Source: Eutreptiella sp. 'Long Island Sound 2002'
Lineage: Eukaryota > Euglenozoa > Euglenophyceae > Eutreptiales > Eutreptiaceae
Assembly: GCA_964036045.1 (NCBI GenBank)
Contig: OZ038394.1
Location: forward strand, 3,941,658-4,005,657
DNA: 64,000 nt
Direction of reading: 5' to 3'
The notes under the pieces are model-generated. The model ran no database searches and was not told the origin of the DNA. It saw only the letters and a list, made by a program, of their open reading frames with translations. Numbering within the stretch: position 1 is the first letter of the stretch; each line of letters opens with the position of its first letter. Made by a program: the position numbers and the translations under genes. Below, one piece after another: positions 21,831-32,573 of the stretch.

Positions 21831-21989
21831 TTGCAGCTTGAGTGCCATGCCCAATGTTGTCATGTTGAACATGTGTCATGCAATTCACAACATCTTTGTA
21901 ACATGCACATTGCAATCCACATGGGGTTTGAACTCTTGGGGCGTGTTCCGGTCAGTGGGGGGGAGGGGGTGGGGGGGGGGGGGCTCTAG

Positions 21990-22260
21990 CCTCCCAGCCA
22001 CCCAGCCAGCCAGCCACCCAGCCGCCCAGCCACCCGGCCGCCCAGCCACCCGGCCACCCAGCCACCCAGCCACCTAGCCACCCAGCAACCTAGCCAGCCA
22101 CCTTGCCACCTAGCCACCTAGCCGTGTAGCCACCATATTGGGTTGGGCCTTGCATTTTTGCATTTTGCCTCTTTGCCTTTGCTCTCAACATCACATCACA
22201 TCACATCACTCTAGCCATCCGGCCACCCAGCCACCCAGCCACGCAGCCACCTAGCCACCA
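21990..22260. repeat. CCAGCCAC minisatellite in two blocks
   Basis: Blocks of CCAGCCAC/CTAGCCAC units occupy about 21990-22130 and 22215-22258. Both blocks run into the same CACCATATTG followed by GTTGGGCCTTGCATTTT. The block plus tail is therefore duplicated with a period of about 125 bases. Confidence 0.8.
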
Positions 22261-22329
22261 TATTGTGTTGGGCCTTGCATTTTGCCCTCAAGATCACTGA
22301 TGATGATGATGTGTCCAACACAAAAAAAA

Positions 22330-22450
22330 TTTTCAACGTAAAATTTTTTGTAAAACTTTTTGTTCAACACAACAATTTTTGTGTTCAAAAATTTTGTGTT
22401 CAAAAATTTTGTGTTGAAAAAAATTTTGTGTTGAAAAAAAAACTTCGTGT
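22330..22450. repeat. AAATTTTGTGTTCAA tandem repeat
   Basis: About six imperfect units of CAAAAATTTTGTGTT, AT-rich. No coding potential is seen. Confidence 0.75.
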
Positions 22451-22699
22451 TGAAAAGAGGCCACACAACCTAGTGGCCCCAAATGCACTAGCATACATAG
22501 CCACAAGTCAAAAGGGGATGGCTTGCACCCCTAGGGACCCCAAGTGTGGCCGTTTTTCTTCATTTTCGTTGATTTTGGCCAAATTTCCCCCCAGCCATTT
22601 CTGGCCAGCCGTGGCCAGCCACGGATGGGGGGGGGAGGGGGGGGGGGAGGGGAGGGGGGGGTCAACCCACCCAGCCGCGGCTAGGAACACCCCCTTGGT

Positions 22700-22910
22700 G
22701 GTCATTGATGTTGTGTCGTGTTGCGCTGTGTTATTTTGTGGTAGGTGTGGCGGTGTTGTGTTTCGTGGTGTTATTTTGTGTTATGTTGTGTTGTGTTGTA
22801 TCGTTGTGTTGTGTTGTGTTGTGTTGTGTTGTGTCGTGTTGTGTTGTGTGGTGTTGTGTTGTGTGGTGTGGTGTGGTGTTGTGTTGTGTTGTGTTGTGTT
22901 GTGTTGTAAA
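22700..22910. repeat. (GTGTT)n tract
   Basis: About 200 bases of imperfect GTGTT/GTGGT pentanucleotide repeats, strongly strand-asymmetric (G/T only on the plus strand). The Thr/Gln/His and Cys/Val frames are artefacts. Confidence 0.9.
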
Positions 22911-22948
22911 GGGTAATACCAAACGAAAGCGCATGGCGTAGAGGAGGT

Positions 22949-23110
22949 AACATGGGGACTAGGTACCCGGCGGGGGGGGGGGGGGGGGGGGTTGGTCGGG
23001 GTCCGATCCATGATCCGCTCCGATCCATGGGGGGGGGGCGTTTCGGCGAAGGTCCGATCCACGATCCGGATCCAAAAGTGCCACGATCCGGATCAAAAAG
23101 TGCACCTTCC
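22949..23110. repeat. Dispersed GATCC-rich repeat, copy 1
   Basis: Contains GGTCGGGGTCCGATCCA, CGATCCGCTCCGATCCATGG, a G run and GAAGGTCCGATCCACGATCC. The same order recurs at about 25170-25300. Copy 1 starts with GGGGACTAGGTACC, and copy 2 ends with a near-complement of that motif. Confidence 0.7.
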
Positions 23111-23153
23111 AATCTATGAACAACACAACAAACCCACAGCACTTTTTTATTAC

Positions 23154-23258
23154 ATAATCGTTCCCATCTAACATTTATCGGCCTGAAAACTCGGCCCCCC
23201 AGGAGCGAAGCGAACGGGCCGAGTTTTCAGGCCGATAAATGTTAGATGGGTGCGATTA
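23154..23258. mobile_element. Hairpin MITE with 35-bp perfect arms
   Basis: Arms 23163-23197 and 23216-23250 are perfect inverted repeats around an 18-base loop. Pairing continues outward with two mismatches through ATAATCG. The arm motif (CCCATCTAACATTTATCGGC, then CTGAAAACTCG) is also found, diverged, in the ends of the adjacent transposon. It is probably a foldback derivative of that family. Confidence 0.7.
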
Positions 23259-23548
23259 TTTAAAAGTGTTAGATAGAGAGGCGAGTTTTCAGGACGATAA
23301 TCGTTAGATGAATATCAGCGGCATCTAGCGCCTAGCTCATTGTGGCAAGCCCTGAGTGTAAGGTTGCAAACAAGGGGAGGAAACGGCAGGGAGCAAGCAT
23401 GGGCAACAAGACATGGGCAAATGCGTTACTGGCTTTGAGTATGAACTGCGTGATCACTGTACTTGTGGTGATGGGTACCGGTGTCTTTCAGCTGAAATGG
23501 AATGTGTGGCGTTCCCATAATGACATGGTTGCCAAGCAAAATGGATGG

Positions 23549-24016
23549 TCAATAGTCAAATTCCTCGCGACAACAAGGACCCACACCATCGTCCACTTTC
23601 ATGGTAGAAGTGGACGAGGTAGCATAAAAGCAAGACTCATGGTAAGGTGCATTGCACACTTTGCACTGAATGCGGGCACCACCACGCAAGGGTCGCCAAA
23701 CAAAAATCTCGCACGAACACTTGGAGCACGTATTCTCCCGTGGCACATGCCTTGGAGGATACCGTGGGTGACGCATTCGCTTGAATGGTTGTGGTACATT
23801 GGAGAAATCCTGATTGACTGCGGCTCCCTCGGGTGCCGGTGGGGCCTCCCAAGTCGCAGTCCTATAAATTTCACGGGCATCCTGGAGGGAACGCTTGAGG
23901 GAGGGCTGCGTGAGAGGCCGTTTGTCATAATCCCACTCACTATCATCCTCATTCAAAGACTCTGCGGAGTTCTCCTCCTCAAGGAGATCTACAGACACAC
24001 CACTCAAAAATCCCAA
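23549..24016 (-). CDS. PHD-like finger protein in transposon
   Basis: A 155-residue frame, probably the 3' exon of a spliced gene because it starts with TTG rather than ATG. Residues 10-30 are very acidic (LLEEENSAESLNEDDSEW). A metal-binding cluster follows: C97-x2-C100, C118-x2-C121, H126-x2-C129 and C148-C149, with the NAPYHESCF segment typical of PHD/RING cross-brace fingers. PHD fingers usually read histone tails or mediate protein contacts; in a transposon such a finger may guide chromatin targeting (inference). The end at the stop codon is clear; the 5' boundary is not. Confidence 0.45.
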   Translation of the reverse strand: MGFLSGVSVDLLEEENSAESLNEDDSEWDYDKRPLTQPSLKRSLQDAREIYRTATWEAPPAPEGAAVNQDFSNVPQPFKRMRHPRYPPRHVPRENTCSKCSCEIFVWRPLRGGARIQCKVCNAPYHESCFYATSSTSTMKVDDGVGPCCREEFDY

Positions 24017-24037
24017 GGATGAGTGAATAGAAGCAGG

Positions 24038-24401
24038 TCAAGCATGCACATCTTTGCTCGGCGATTCCACCCCCACAAGCACATACTCACGCAAAGATCC
24101 CAACGATTCACACAACGAGGACTGTGAATTACGAACTTCTTCAGCAAAAGGAGCAATTTCAGCCACAACCTCGGCATTGTTTTCGGCAATGCCGAGGGAA
24201 GTTCCTTCCAAAAGGAAGTCTCCGTCCAAGAGGCCAGGGCCCTTGGCGTTAGATGACACAGTCTCATCTTCATTGAGTTTGCAGCCTTGATAAGAATATC
24301 AAGGGCAGCACGATGGTACACCGCCAACGTTTTTTGGGCAACACCCAAATATTTGGCTGCATCGGCCAAACTAACCTCCGAGTTCGCAAGTTTTGTGAAT
24401 A
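24038..24401 (-). CDS. HTH-like exon inside the TIR transposon
   Basis: A good acceptor (TTTCATTTTCAG) ends at 24402. The exon then encodes SEVSLADAAKYLGVAQKTLA, resembling a helix-turn-helix (ADAAKYLGV pattern), then HRAALDILIKA. From about 24280 the better-looking frame changes to an acidic one (LLDGDFLLEGTSLGIAENN, ending PSKDVHA). A frameshift or an unrecognised splice is therefore implied. No transposase catalytic triad is visible. Confidence 0.35.
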
Positions 24402-25169
24402 CTGAAAATGAAATTGCAAAGGTGGCCCAAATGGTTCAACAACATTGTGGGTGGTGTTGCGTGCTTTTTTGAATTTGAGAGATAATTTCCCCCATCTAAC
24501 AATTTTAGCAATTTTCAGGCCGATAAATGTTAGATGGACCGCGAGATTCATCTAATGATTATCGTCCTGAAAACTCGCCTCCATCTAACACTTTTAATTT
24601 AGTGTGTTGTTGTGATGACAATTGAAGTCGGGTGTATCGGGTAGGTGGGGTGAGCTAGCAAGCACGCAGCAGCACCAGGACAAAGTTGAACACCGTTATA
24701 ACATAGACTGTGAGATCAAGAGTGACATGGCTGTGCATTGTCCGGCACACAAACAACACACTGTCTTCTCTCTCGGTCCCTGTCCTTGCCTTTCGCTTTA
24801 TCTTATCATCTGACCCATACTATGTACTTGTACCATCACGTGCTGTCCATTCCCTACATCTCCACGCTGCACACGTTCTTTTGACTTTGAATCTCAAAAC
24901 TAACACTAGTAATAATAATAAACCATTCAAAACTATCCTGTACAGTGTATGTACATTTTTTTCCCCCATGCCATTTCCCTCCTATTCATTAGCTTTAGCT
25001 TTGCTTCTTCTGCCAATGTGTGCCTTTCGTTGTGCCATGCTATGTTCAATGCAAATTCCCGCGCTTTTTTGGTCGAAAATGGTAAGGTGTCGTCAACATA
25101 GACTTATGTGGCGGCCAAAATGGGATTTTACGATGGTTTTGAGTGGATTCGGTGATTTTCGAATTTGCG

Positions 25170-25300
25170 CCCGAGGTACCCGGGGGGGGGTGTGTGTTTT
25201 GGTCGGGGTCCGATCCACGATCCGCTCCGATCCATGGGGGGGGGGAGTTTTGGGGAAGGTCCGATCCACGATCCATGGAGTACCTAGTCCCCCATAAACA
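25170..25300. repeat. Dispersed GATCC-rich repeat, copy 2
   Basis: Same motif order as 22949-23110: GGTCGGGGTCCGATCCACGA, then CTCCGATCCATGG, a G run, and GGTCCGATCCACGATCC. It ends AGTACCTAGTCCCCCAT. Confidence 0.7.
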
Positions 25301-25499
25301 CCGTTGTTTTGATGTGCCGATCACGGAGGACGCAATGTTCGTTTACCGTCTACAGCTCATGTACATGTGACCAGTCTTGGTGTTTGCACTCGCGCTGCCC
25401 CCCTTGGCCTCTTAACAACTGTTGTGTCGTTTTGTGTGGTGTTGTGTTACGTGTTTTGTACATCAGAATGCAACACAACACAACACCAATGTGCCTCAG

Positions 25500-26160
25500 G
25501 CATAGGGGGGGGGGGGGTTATGGGGTAGGTGATTCAGATCATTTTTGATCCAAACACTAGGCAGTGGAGGGGGGGGGGGGTTATGGGATAGGTGATCTGT
25601 GGATCACTTTTGGATCATTGTTGGACCATTTTCGACCATTTTGCTCACTGTGCTTTCAACTCTGTGCCAATGGTCTTGTGGACTTGTGCATCATTTCACG
25701 GAAGCCAAATTGTTGGAACAAGTGAATTTACATTTTGGGATTTTGTGATCGGCTTGCTCTTTGCCTTAGCGCCGTCCGACTCCCTTGACAACATCGTTGG
25801 TTCAATATGTTGCTTCGTACTTGTACTATGTGCGTCACACTTATGTTTGGAAGTTACGTTTTTGGATCATTTTTGTGAACATGAATCGGTGGATCATTCC
25901 TTTTTGGGAACTTACATTTTTGGATCACATTTTTTCCACACAAATTGGTGGATCAATATGGTGCTTTGTACTTGCACTATGTGTTACCGTTACTACCCGT
26001 TGGATCATCACGTGTCTGCATGGGATGGTCCGGGAAATCGTGGATCATTTTGCTAGGCAGTGGGGGGGGGGAGATTTATGGGGTAGGTGATCTGTGATCC
26101 GCGGATCATTTTTGGGGGGGGGAGGGGGGGGGTTTTGGACCCCCGCGAAACAGTGATCCG
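25500..26160. repeat. GGATCATTTTT-motif region
   Basis: A unit of G run, TTATGGGGTAGGTGAT and GATCATTTTT occurs at about 25505-25550, 25570-25630 and 26060-26115. GGATCAnTTT recurs many times between. The plus-strand frame 25592-26056 reads through this and is not supported as a gene. Confidence 0.6.
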
Positions 26161-26300
26161 CGGACTACCCACTGCACGAAAAAGTAAAATGGGGCACGAA
26201 AATGGGCTTGACTTTGATCAAGGTTAATGGTCGCTGTGGGGTCGTACTTTGGGGGGGGGGGTTCACCCTCCGGCTGGCCCCTGTGTTGACACAATAACAC

Positions 26301-26500
26301 NNNNNNNNNNNNNNNNNNNNNNNNNNNNNNNNNNNNNNNNNNNNNNNNNNNNNNNNNNNNNNNNNNNNNNNNNNNNNNNNNNNNNNNNNNNNNNNNNNNN
26401 NNNNNNNNNNNNNNNNNNNNNNNNNNNNNNNNNNNNNNNNNNNNNNNNNNNNNNNNNNNNNNNNNNNNNNNNNNNNNNNNNNNNNNNNNNNNNNNNNNNN
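26301..26500. other. Assembly gap (200 N)
   Basis: Exactly 200 N. Frames crossing it are meaningless. Confidence 1.
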
Positions 26501-26586
26501 CTCAGCACCCTCAAGACAACATCTTACGACCTCAATCCCTTCGCGCTCTGTGGGTTGCAAAAAATGAAAGAACAATCGTCCATACC

Positions 26587-26734
26587 AGTCCCTGCACACG
26601 CAAACTCTGTCCATGGGTTAGTTGCCGGTGAGGACTCAGCGGTTTTCAGACTGGCATGTGAGTCCCTGCACACGCAAACTCTGTCCATGGGTTAGTTGCC
26701 GGTGAGGACTCAGCGGTTTTCAGACTGGCATGTG
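26587..26734. repeat. 74-base exact tandem duplication
   Basis: Units 26587-26660 and 26661-26734 are identical (AGTCCCTGCACACGCAAACT...). It lies 87 bases from the N gap, so it may be an assembly artefact. Confidence 0.9.
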
Positions 26735-26949
26735 TCGGCTGAAAATTTTCGAAAATTCTACTTTTTCCGAAACCCTTTTGCCGCCCCTGGGATGGGTTTG
26801 GGTGATCATTTAGTGACAATATGGGTACTTGAGCACCCATATGGACTCACATAGTGGCCGCTAGGCCCATGTAGGCCGGGCCATGGGCCCCCCGAAAGCC
26901 CCAAAATTGCTCTTTGTAGGCGGTTCAGTGGCACCTGATGTGCGCACAA

Positions 26950-27345
26950 ACTGCATGAGCAGTGTACCACCCTCTACAGCTCAAAAATGGAAATTTTTCG
27001 AAAAAAATTTTTAATGTTCTGACCATTCACAATGATCAAATATCCTGTGTAAAGCATGTTTCAGTACCTGTTCATGTGTTTTTCACTCTATTTGGGTATT
27101 GGGTGTGTGTGTGGGGGGGGGGGGGGGGCTCCCAAGGGACTGGTACACAACCTGCTCATGCAGTTTTTTACCCTGTACAGCTCAAAAATTGAATTTTCTG
27201 AAACTTATTTTTTGGATATTGTGGGCCATCCCAATTACTATCCAAGCTACGTAAAGCATGTTTTAGGCAGTATTTATCCATTTTCCACCCTATTTGGGTA
27301 TTGGGTGTGGGTGTGGGGGGGCGGTGGGGGGCTCATCGGTCTTCT
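26950..27345. repeat. About 200-base imperfect tandem duplication
   Basis: Two diverged units share CTCTACAGCTCAAAAAT or its variant, GTAAAGCATGTTT, and TATTTGGGTATTGGGTGTG followed by a G run. The stretch after it (27337-27378) shares TTCGAGGTGC...CAAAGGCAATAGAATT with 59125-59167. Confidence 0.7.
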
Positions 27346-27399
27346 CTCTTCGAGGTGCCTTGCCAAAGGCAATAGAATTTATATGTCTTCGCCTCAATC

Positions 27400-28760
27400 C
27401 CTACTGAAAGAAAGAACTTCCCATTCAAAATTGACTTAAAGAATTGCATGAAAGGCTGGGTTTTGACTAAGCCCCGGCTTTCAAAGTTTTCTATGGGCCA
27501 TGTTATATATATCTTGGTTTTTGGCGGTAGACAAGCATAGGGCGAGCATACCTGAAAGTGCACGGGGGCCCGGCCCCGCGTCGCGTTTCGACGCGCTGTC
27601 GTCTGTGGAGGTGACGGCGCTGGCGCGGCAGCAGCAGCAATAGCTGCTGTTAGGATTCGAACGAAATTTACAAGCGAAATTTTCAGGGTAATTTTCAACG
27701 AAATTTTCAACGAAATTTAAGTTTATCTTTCAAACGAAAATTTCAATGAAAATTTGCCGTTCCTTCTTTTTTTATAGACAACATGAAAAACAAGAACTTG
27801 AGCACCTGGGGACACTTTACCGTAGTGGAGTACATGGGGGAGTTGTGGTGGGAGGGGTGTGCTGACGAGGAGATCCTGCTGTCCAGTTGTGGGTTGAGCC
27901 CCCCCCGGCAGCCCCCGCAGCACCTCCCCAGCAAAGCCCCCCCCCCGCCGAGAAACCCAAACCCCCTGCCCTGCCCCCCCCCAAACCCACACAACCCAAA
28001 AAGCTCCCCCGTCCGAAGCGCGGGTCCTTCGAATCGGGATCGGGCACAACCCCGTGGCTCAAACAAGTTCCTTTGCTGAGAGTCATGCCTTCGTGTGCCA
28101 TCCTTTTCATTTTTGGAATGCCCTCCATGCTTCCTCTCCAGCAGCTGCATTGGGCAAGGTTGTGGCTTGTCTTCCAGCCAGCCAAGCCCCGACAGAGCGA
28201 GTGTTTTCGGGAGCGCCTGAGTTTTTCCATGTTGGCAACTAAAGTCTTCATTCATGTCAACTACATGAAGTTGTGCCACGCATGAGTATATCATTGCCAT
28301 TGGCATCCATCATATTGTTTGTGGACTTCGCCATTTCAATTGTGATGCGTCCATCAATGTCTTTCATCAAGGGCTTGGTTATAGGTGCCAGGATTCAGTG
28401 CTATGATGTTATAGAACCCCCGCCTTCCCATTGGGGCCATAAATTTCATAATTTTCATACTTTTCAAAAAAATCGAAAATTTCACGAAATTTTCACGTTG
28501 TATTTCACCTGAAATTTAAAATCCTCATTTTTCACGAAATTTTTAAATCCTAGCTGCTGTTCTTCGTTAGTGGTAGCGGCGGTGATGGGCACACTTCAGC
28601 CGGCCCATGTGTACCGGGCGGGGTGTTGTGGTGGGTTTGGTGGCGGGTTTCGTTGCAGTGTCTCTGCTCTACTGCTGGTTCACACATGAACTACAATCTC
28701 ATGGTTATTGCAGCGATGTAGGAGTGTAGGAATGTTGAACCTCGCAGTTTGAGCATGATT
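27400..28760. other. Region without supportable gene
   Basis: Contains repeated AAAATTTTC-type AT motifs (27660-27760, 28440-28550) and a C-rich stretch (27900-28000). The frames are repeat-driven. No gene is assigned. Confidence 0.4.
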
Positions 28761-28774
28761 CGAATGGAAGCCTT

Positions 28775-28776
<2 letters not shown>

Positions 28777-28806
<30 letters not shown>
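28777..28806. repeat. (TA)n microsatellite
   Basis: About 15 TA units. Confidence 0.95.
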
Positions 28807-28807
<1 letters not shown>

Positions 28808-28916
28808 TCCAATCTACACCCCTCTCCCAACTCTAGGTGGCTCCACCACACGGCTCTAAGGTACGTGCGAAGGGCACAAAGTGGTGCATACATGTGGTGG
28901 AAGGGGCTAAACTCGG

Positions 28917-29156
28917 TCAAAACGGGCTCAAAACGGGCTAAAAACACTTGTTTGAGCACCCCAAATGGTCCGGGATCACTTTTGGAAAAACGCGTTTTTG
29001 ACCCATTTTTGACCCATTTTTGGTCCCAAAATGGCCCATTTTCAAGGCATTTTGGGATTTTCCATGGCCCAAAATGCGCCACCACGGGCTCAAAACGGCC
29101 GAAAAACACTTGTTTGAGCATCCCAAGTGGTCTAGGAACAACTTTGGAAAAAATGA
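28917..29156. repeat. Direct repeat, about 75 bases x2
   Basis: ACGGGCTCAAAACGG...AAAACACTTGTTTGAGCA...CCAA.TGGTC...TTTGGAAAAA occurs at about 28920-28995 and 29085-29156 (period about 163). The whole tract to 29700 is rich in GGCCATTTTTGG-type motifs. Confidence 0.75.
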
Positions 29157-29834
29157 TTTTTTTCGCCCTGGGGACCCTGGTGGACCCACCGCTGGCCCCC
29201 ACTGTGCGTGGGCTAGCCGGCCCTCCGGCTGCACCAAGTGACCACTAGTACGGGGGTCTAGGCGTCTCGTTGGGCGATTCTGAGGCTTGGAAACCATAAA
29301 AAGTGGGGGGTTGCGGGTGGACTAGGTGCCCTCGGAATTCGTTTTTGAGCCACGTAGCCCAAGATACGGCCCGTTCTTGGTTTCGGGGTGCTGGTGCACA
29401 TTGCGCAGATTTTGGGGCTTTTTGGCGCCTTTTTGGGCCATTTCTCGGAAATATAGTGGAGTTAGAGGGCACCAAAGGTCCCTTGGTCACGAGAAAGGCA
29501 AGCCGCACGTGGAGTGTAGCAGCCGTTTGCCTTCGTTTGGCTGTTTTGAGCCCTTACTAGGGCCGTTTTGGGCGAAAAATGGCTGTTTTTGGCCCAAAAC
29601 TGCGCAGATTTGGGAGGGCACCTACCGACTTGGCGCCCCCGCCCCGGGCCGCCACCGGTGAGTTTTTGGCTCAAAACTTGGATTTGGCAAGGCCACCACC
29701 TAGGCTCTAAGATGGCTAAAGTAGAGTCAAGCTCGAGGCGATGGGAAGGTGCAGTGGCCAAAACGGAATGGTGACGTGTTGTTGTTGTTGTTGCTTGTTG
29801 CTTGTTAGCTAAATTTAAGGGGAGAGGGGTGTAG

Positions 29835-29837
<3 letters not shown>

Positions 29838-29898
<61 letters not shown>
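29838..29898. repeat. (TA)n microsatellite
   Basis: About 28 TA units with a short extension to 29920. Confidence 0.95.
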
Positions 29899-29899
<1 letters not shown>

Positions 29900-29999
29900 A
29901 GTGCATATATCCTGGCTGTTCCCATGTGGTGCCGGTGTCGTGACATGTGTTGAGATGTGCATCACTGTAGCCTGATACATGTGCAGGGCCAGGGCCTGC

Positions 30000-32570
30000 C
30001 TGAAATGCCCCACATGTGTGTGCAATACGGAGGCTAGGGACATGTGCATGGCCTGGGCCTGCCTGAATCGCCCCACACGTGATCAGTCCGTGTCTTCGTC
30101 CTCAACTCTTCCCTAAGAGTGGCCAGGTACAAGGGCACACAAGCATATCCTTGCCACACACACACACACCACAAGCCTCGAGACCACACCCTAAGTTAAC
30201 GGCACGGTACGGAGCCACGACAGACACGGTGCAGAGTCGAGGATGTGTTAGTATTACCACGAGGAACACGGACAGGTACAGCCCCAACAAGCTGTAGAGA
30301 GTACTAGAAAGTCGGGGTGTGCAGGTAAAAAAAGCAATGCATACACAAGTGATCAGGTGGACGGCCACATGTGTGCCCCCGTTTGTGAGTGCATATATGT
30401 CACTGCCCTGTACTGCTTGCACAGTCTCTTGAATGTTCAATTGAAAAAAGTGCTCTTGGTGCTTCGTCCCGTATAGCTATTGTCAATATCACAAATTTGG
30501 ACATGGGGCTTCTTGGAAGCCTTATGGAACAAGAAGAACATGTGGAGAAGCAGAGGCAAATCTTGCGAGGAAGGCAACATGTGGTATAAATGGGAACAAA
30601 TCGGAATGGAAGACATGCATTTGAAGATTTATGACGGAGTTGTGGTTGCATGAGGGTTTGGGTGGGTTTGCTAGAGGTGGGGTGGGGTGGGGGGCACAAA
30701 AAGGGTGCGATAAGGGTTGCGAGAAGGGGTGTTATCGCGCGAAAAGGGGGCGCGAAAAGGGGCGGGAGAAGGGGGGTTATCGCGCGAAAAGGGGGTGCGA
30801 AAAGGGGTACACAGGCTTGTAGGGGGGTAAATCCTACTTGGTGGAAATTCCAAAGGACATGATGGTAGGTTGCCAAACCTGTTGGCAGGGATAGATATAA
30901 TTTTCGCGCCACTCGGGGGGTGGAGGTGGGGGAGGGGGGGGTAGGGAACACGCCATCAGAAGCTGGGGCGTCCCTGCCAAGGGGCCTCCCCGTGGGGAGC
31001 CTGCGAACTCCGCACGGTCGGGGGCTGTGCCCCACGTGCAGGGGGGTGCCCACCACCAGGGTGGCAACAGGGCCGTGACTAGCCCATCGCATGTGGGGGA
31101 CTCCCGGTACTATGGGATGACCTCCTGCAAAAATTTTGGGCCTTCATTCAGTCAGCCAGCAGACCTCCCGATGCAGTCGATTCCACTACCCTGAGTCTTG
31201 TGCGACTTCCATACTTTTGTTTTCGCATTTTCATTTCACGAATGCACATTACAAAGCCTCACATACACTGGAGCTGCAGTGATTTGCTGCACACCAACCA
31301 CCATGCAACTGGACGATACACTTAGGGGAGGGCACGGCAGAGGGCAGTGCCACATGCACCCTGGCAGAAGTACTGGGTGTCACCATCAAAGAAACAGAGA
31401 CTGACAACACGGTGCAGCGGACGCCAAAGCACCAGGATAGAAGGACAAAATGACAAAGATTGACCGCCTGGGGCCCGGTAACATATCCACCAAATCATTT
31501 TGTGGTACAGAGGGTAGAGGCTGGACTAAAGGCATGGAGCACAGAAACCATTAACCAGTACTCACCAAAAATCTGGCACACTGGCCGGCATCTCTCGCAT
31601 GTTGTAGTCTGTCAGTCAATTGATTTCTGTACCCAAGAACAAAGACCATCGCAATGTAGAACTGTTGAGATTATCATTCCTGCCCCTCAAATGGGCTCCC
31701 AGTGCACGACGGTTCCAATGGATGGATCGACCACACCTGGAGCTTTGCATGTGCCCACTGGGCGTGCGTGCACTCAGTAGGAATGAGGTTAGCATAAGAA
31801 TGGACAGTGGGACTCTAAAATCCGCTGATTCCGCCGCCTATTTGGCTGCGCGCTTCGGAGCATGGCCACACGGAATCTCAGCAGAGCAGCCCGAAGACCA
31901 TTAACCAAGGAGGGCGGATGGAGCATAGGAGGTTTCAAAGCCATACAAGGGCAATCAATGCCAGTGGGATCCAGTATTGGTCCCCAAGATACGTTCGCGC
32001 AGTATCGAAGTCCAAAATTGTTGGTAGAGGTGGCAACAACATGTGGTGGTTTTCCTTGCTACAGTCCCCTACTGAACCATTACCCTTCACAACATTAGTA
32101 GACGTCCAAGGAAAAGCACAACAAACAGCTCCTACAGCGCAAGGTTTGCGCTCATCAGCAGCATGGTAGTACCGCAGATGGTGAGTGTGTCCCTTCTCCC
32201 ATTTACATGCAGGCGATCGAGTGCTCACCAACAAGGGGTGCAATGACGGATTTCAATGAGCGGCTCGGCTCTCTGCTGTTCTGGTCTCTTCTTTCCGGTT
32301 GTGTTGCGGTGTATTTGCGTCCTGGCGCCCCATGCTGTGTGTGCTTCGTTGTTGGCTTTCCTGCTGGACTATGTCGTCGCCTTGCCTGCTTTGGCGCGGG
32401 GTTCGATGTGTCTTTGTTGAGTGTGCGGTGTATTTTTTGGTGCTGTGTTGCTTCTCTTGCTTTTGTTCAGTGTTCTTGTTTGTGTTGTGCTTGGCCTGTT
32501 GGCATGTGTTGTTCTGCTGGGTGTGTGGTTTGCCTCGCTTTCCAGGTCTCCAATTTGTTTTTTCGGCTAA
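30000..32570. other. Region without supportable gene
   Basis: A minisatellite with GCGCGAAAAGGGG/GTTATCGCGCGAAAAG units occupies about 30700-30815. It explains the repeated PLFAPPFRAITPL in a long minus-strand frame. The stretch 32210-32570, just before the ORF at 32574, is T-rich and may be promoter, 5' UTR or intron. Confidence 0.4.
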
Positions 32571-32573
32571 ATC

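Larger units (their letters stand above)
23260..24597. mobile_element. TIR DNA transposon with TTAA ends
   Basis: Left TIR 23260-23317 and right TIR 24540-24597 match over about 58 bases in inverted orientation. Both begin TTAAAAGTGTTAGAT and continue into GGCGAGTTTTCAGGACGATA. TTAA at both ends could be the target-site duplication, as in piggyBac-type insertion. The 1.34-kb interior holds minus-strand coding exons (HTH-like and PHD-like) but no recognised DDE transposase, so it is likely non-autonomous or carries a captured gene. Confidence 0.65.

Noticed and set aside
22263-22916. 217-residue plus-strand Cys/Val-rich frame
   Set aside because: Its C-terminal half is the (GTGTT)n tract and its start is the AAATTTTGTGTT minisatellite.
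26165-26695. Frames spanning the N block
   Set aside because: They cross undefined sequence.
30400-31092. 230-residue minus-strand frame with PLFAPPFRAITPL repeats
   Set aside because: The repeats come from the 30700-30815 minisatellite.
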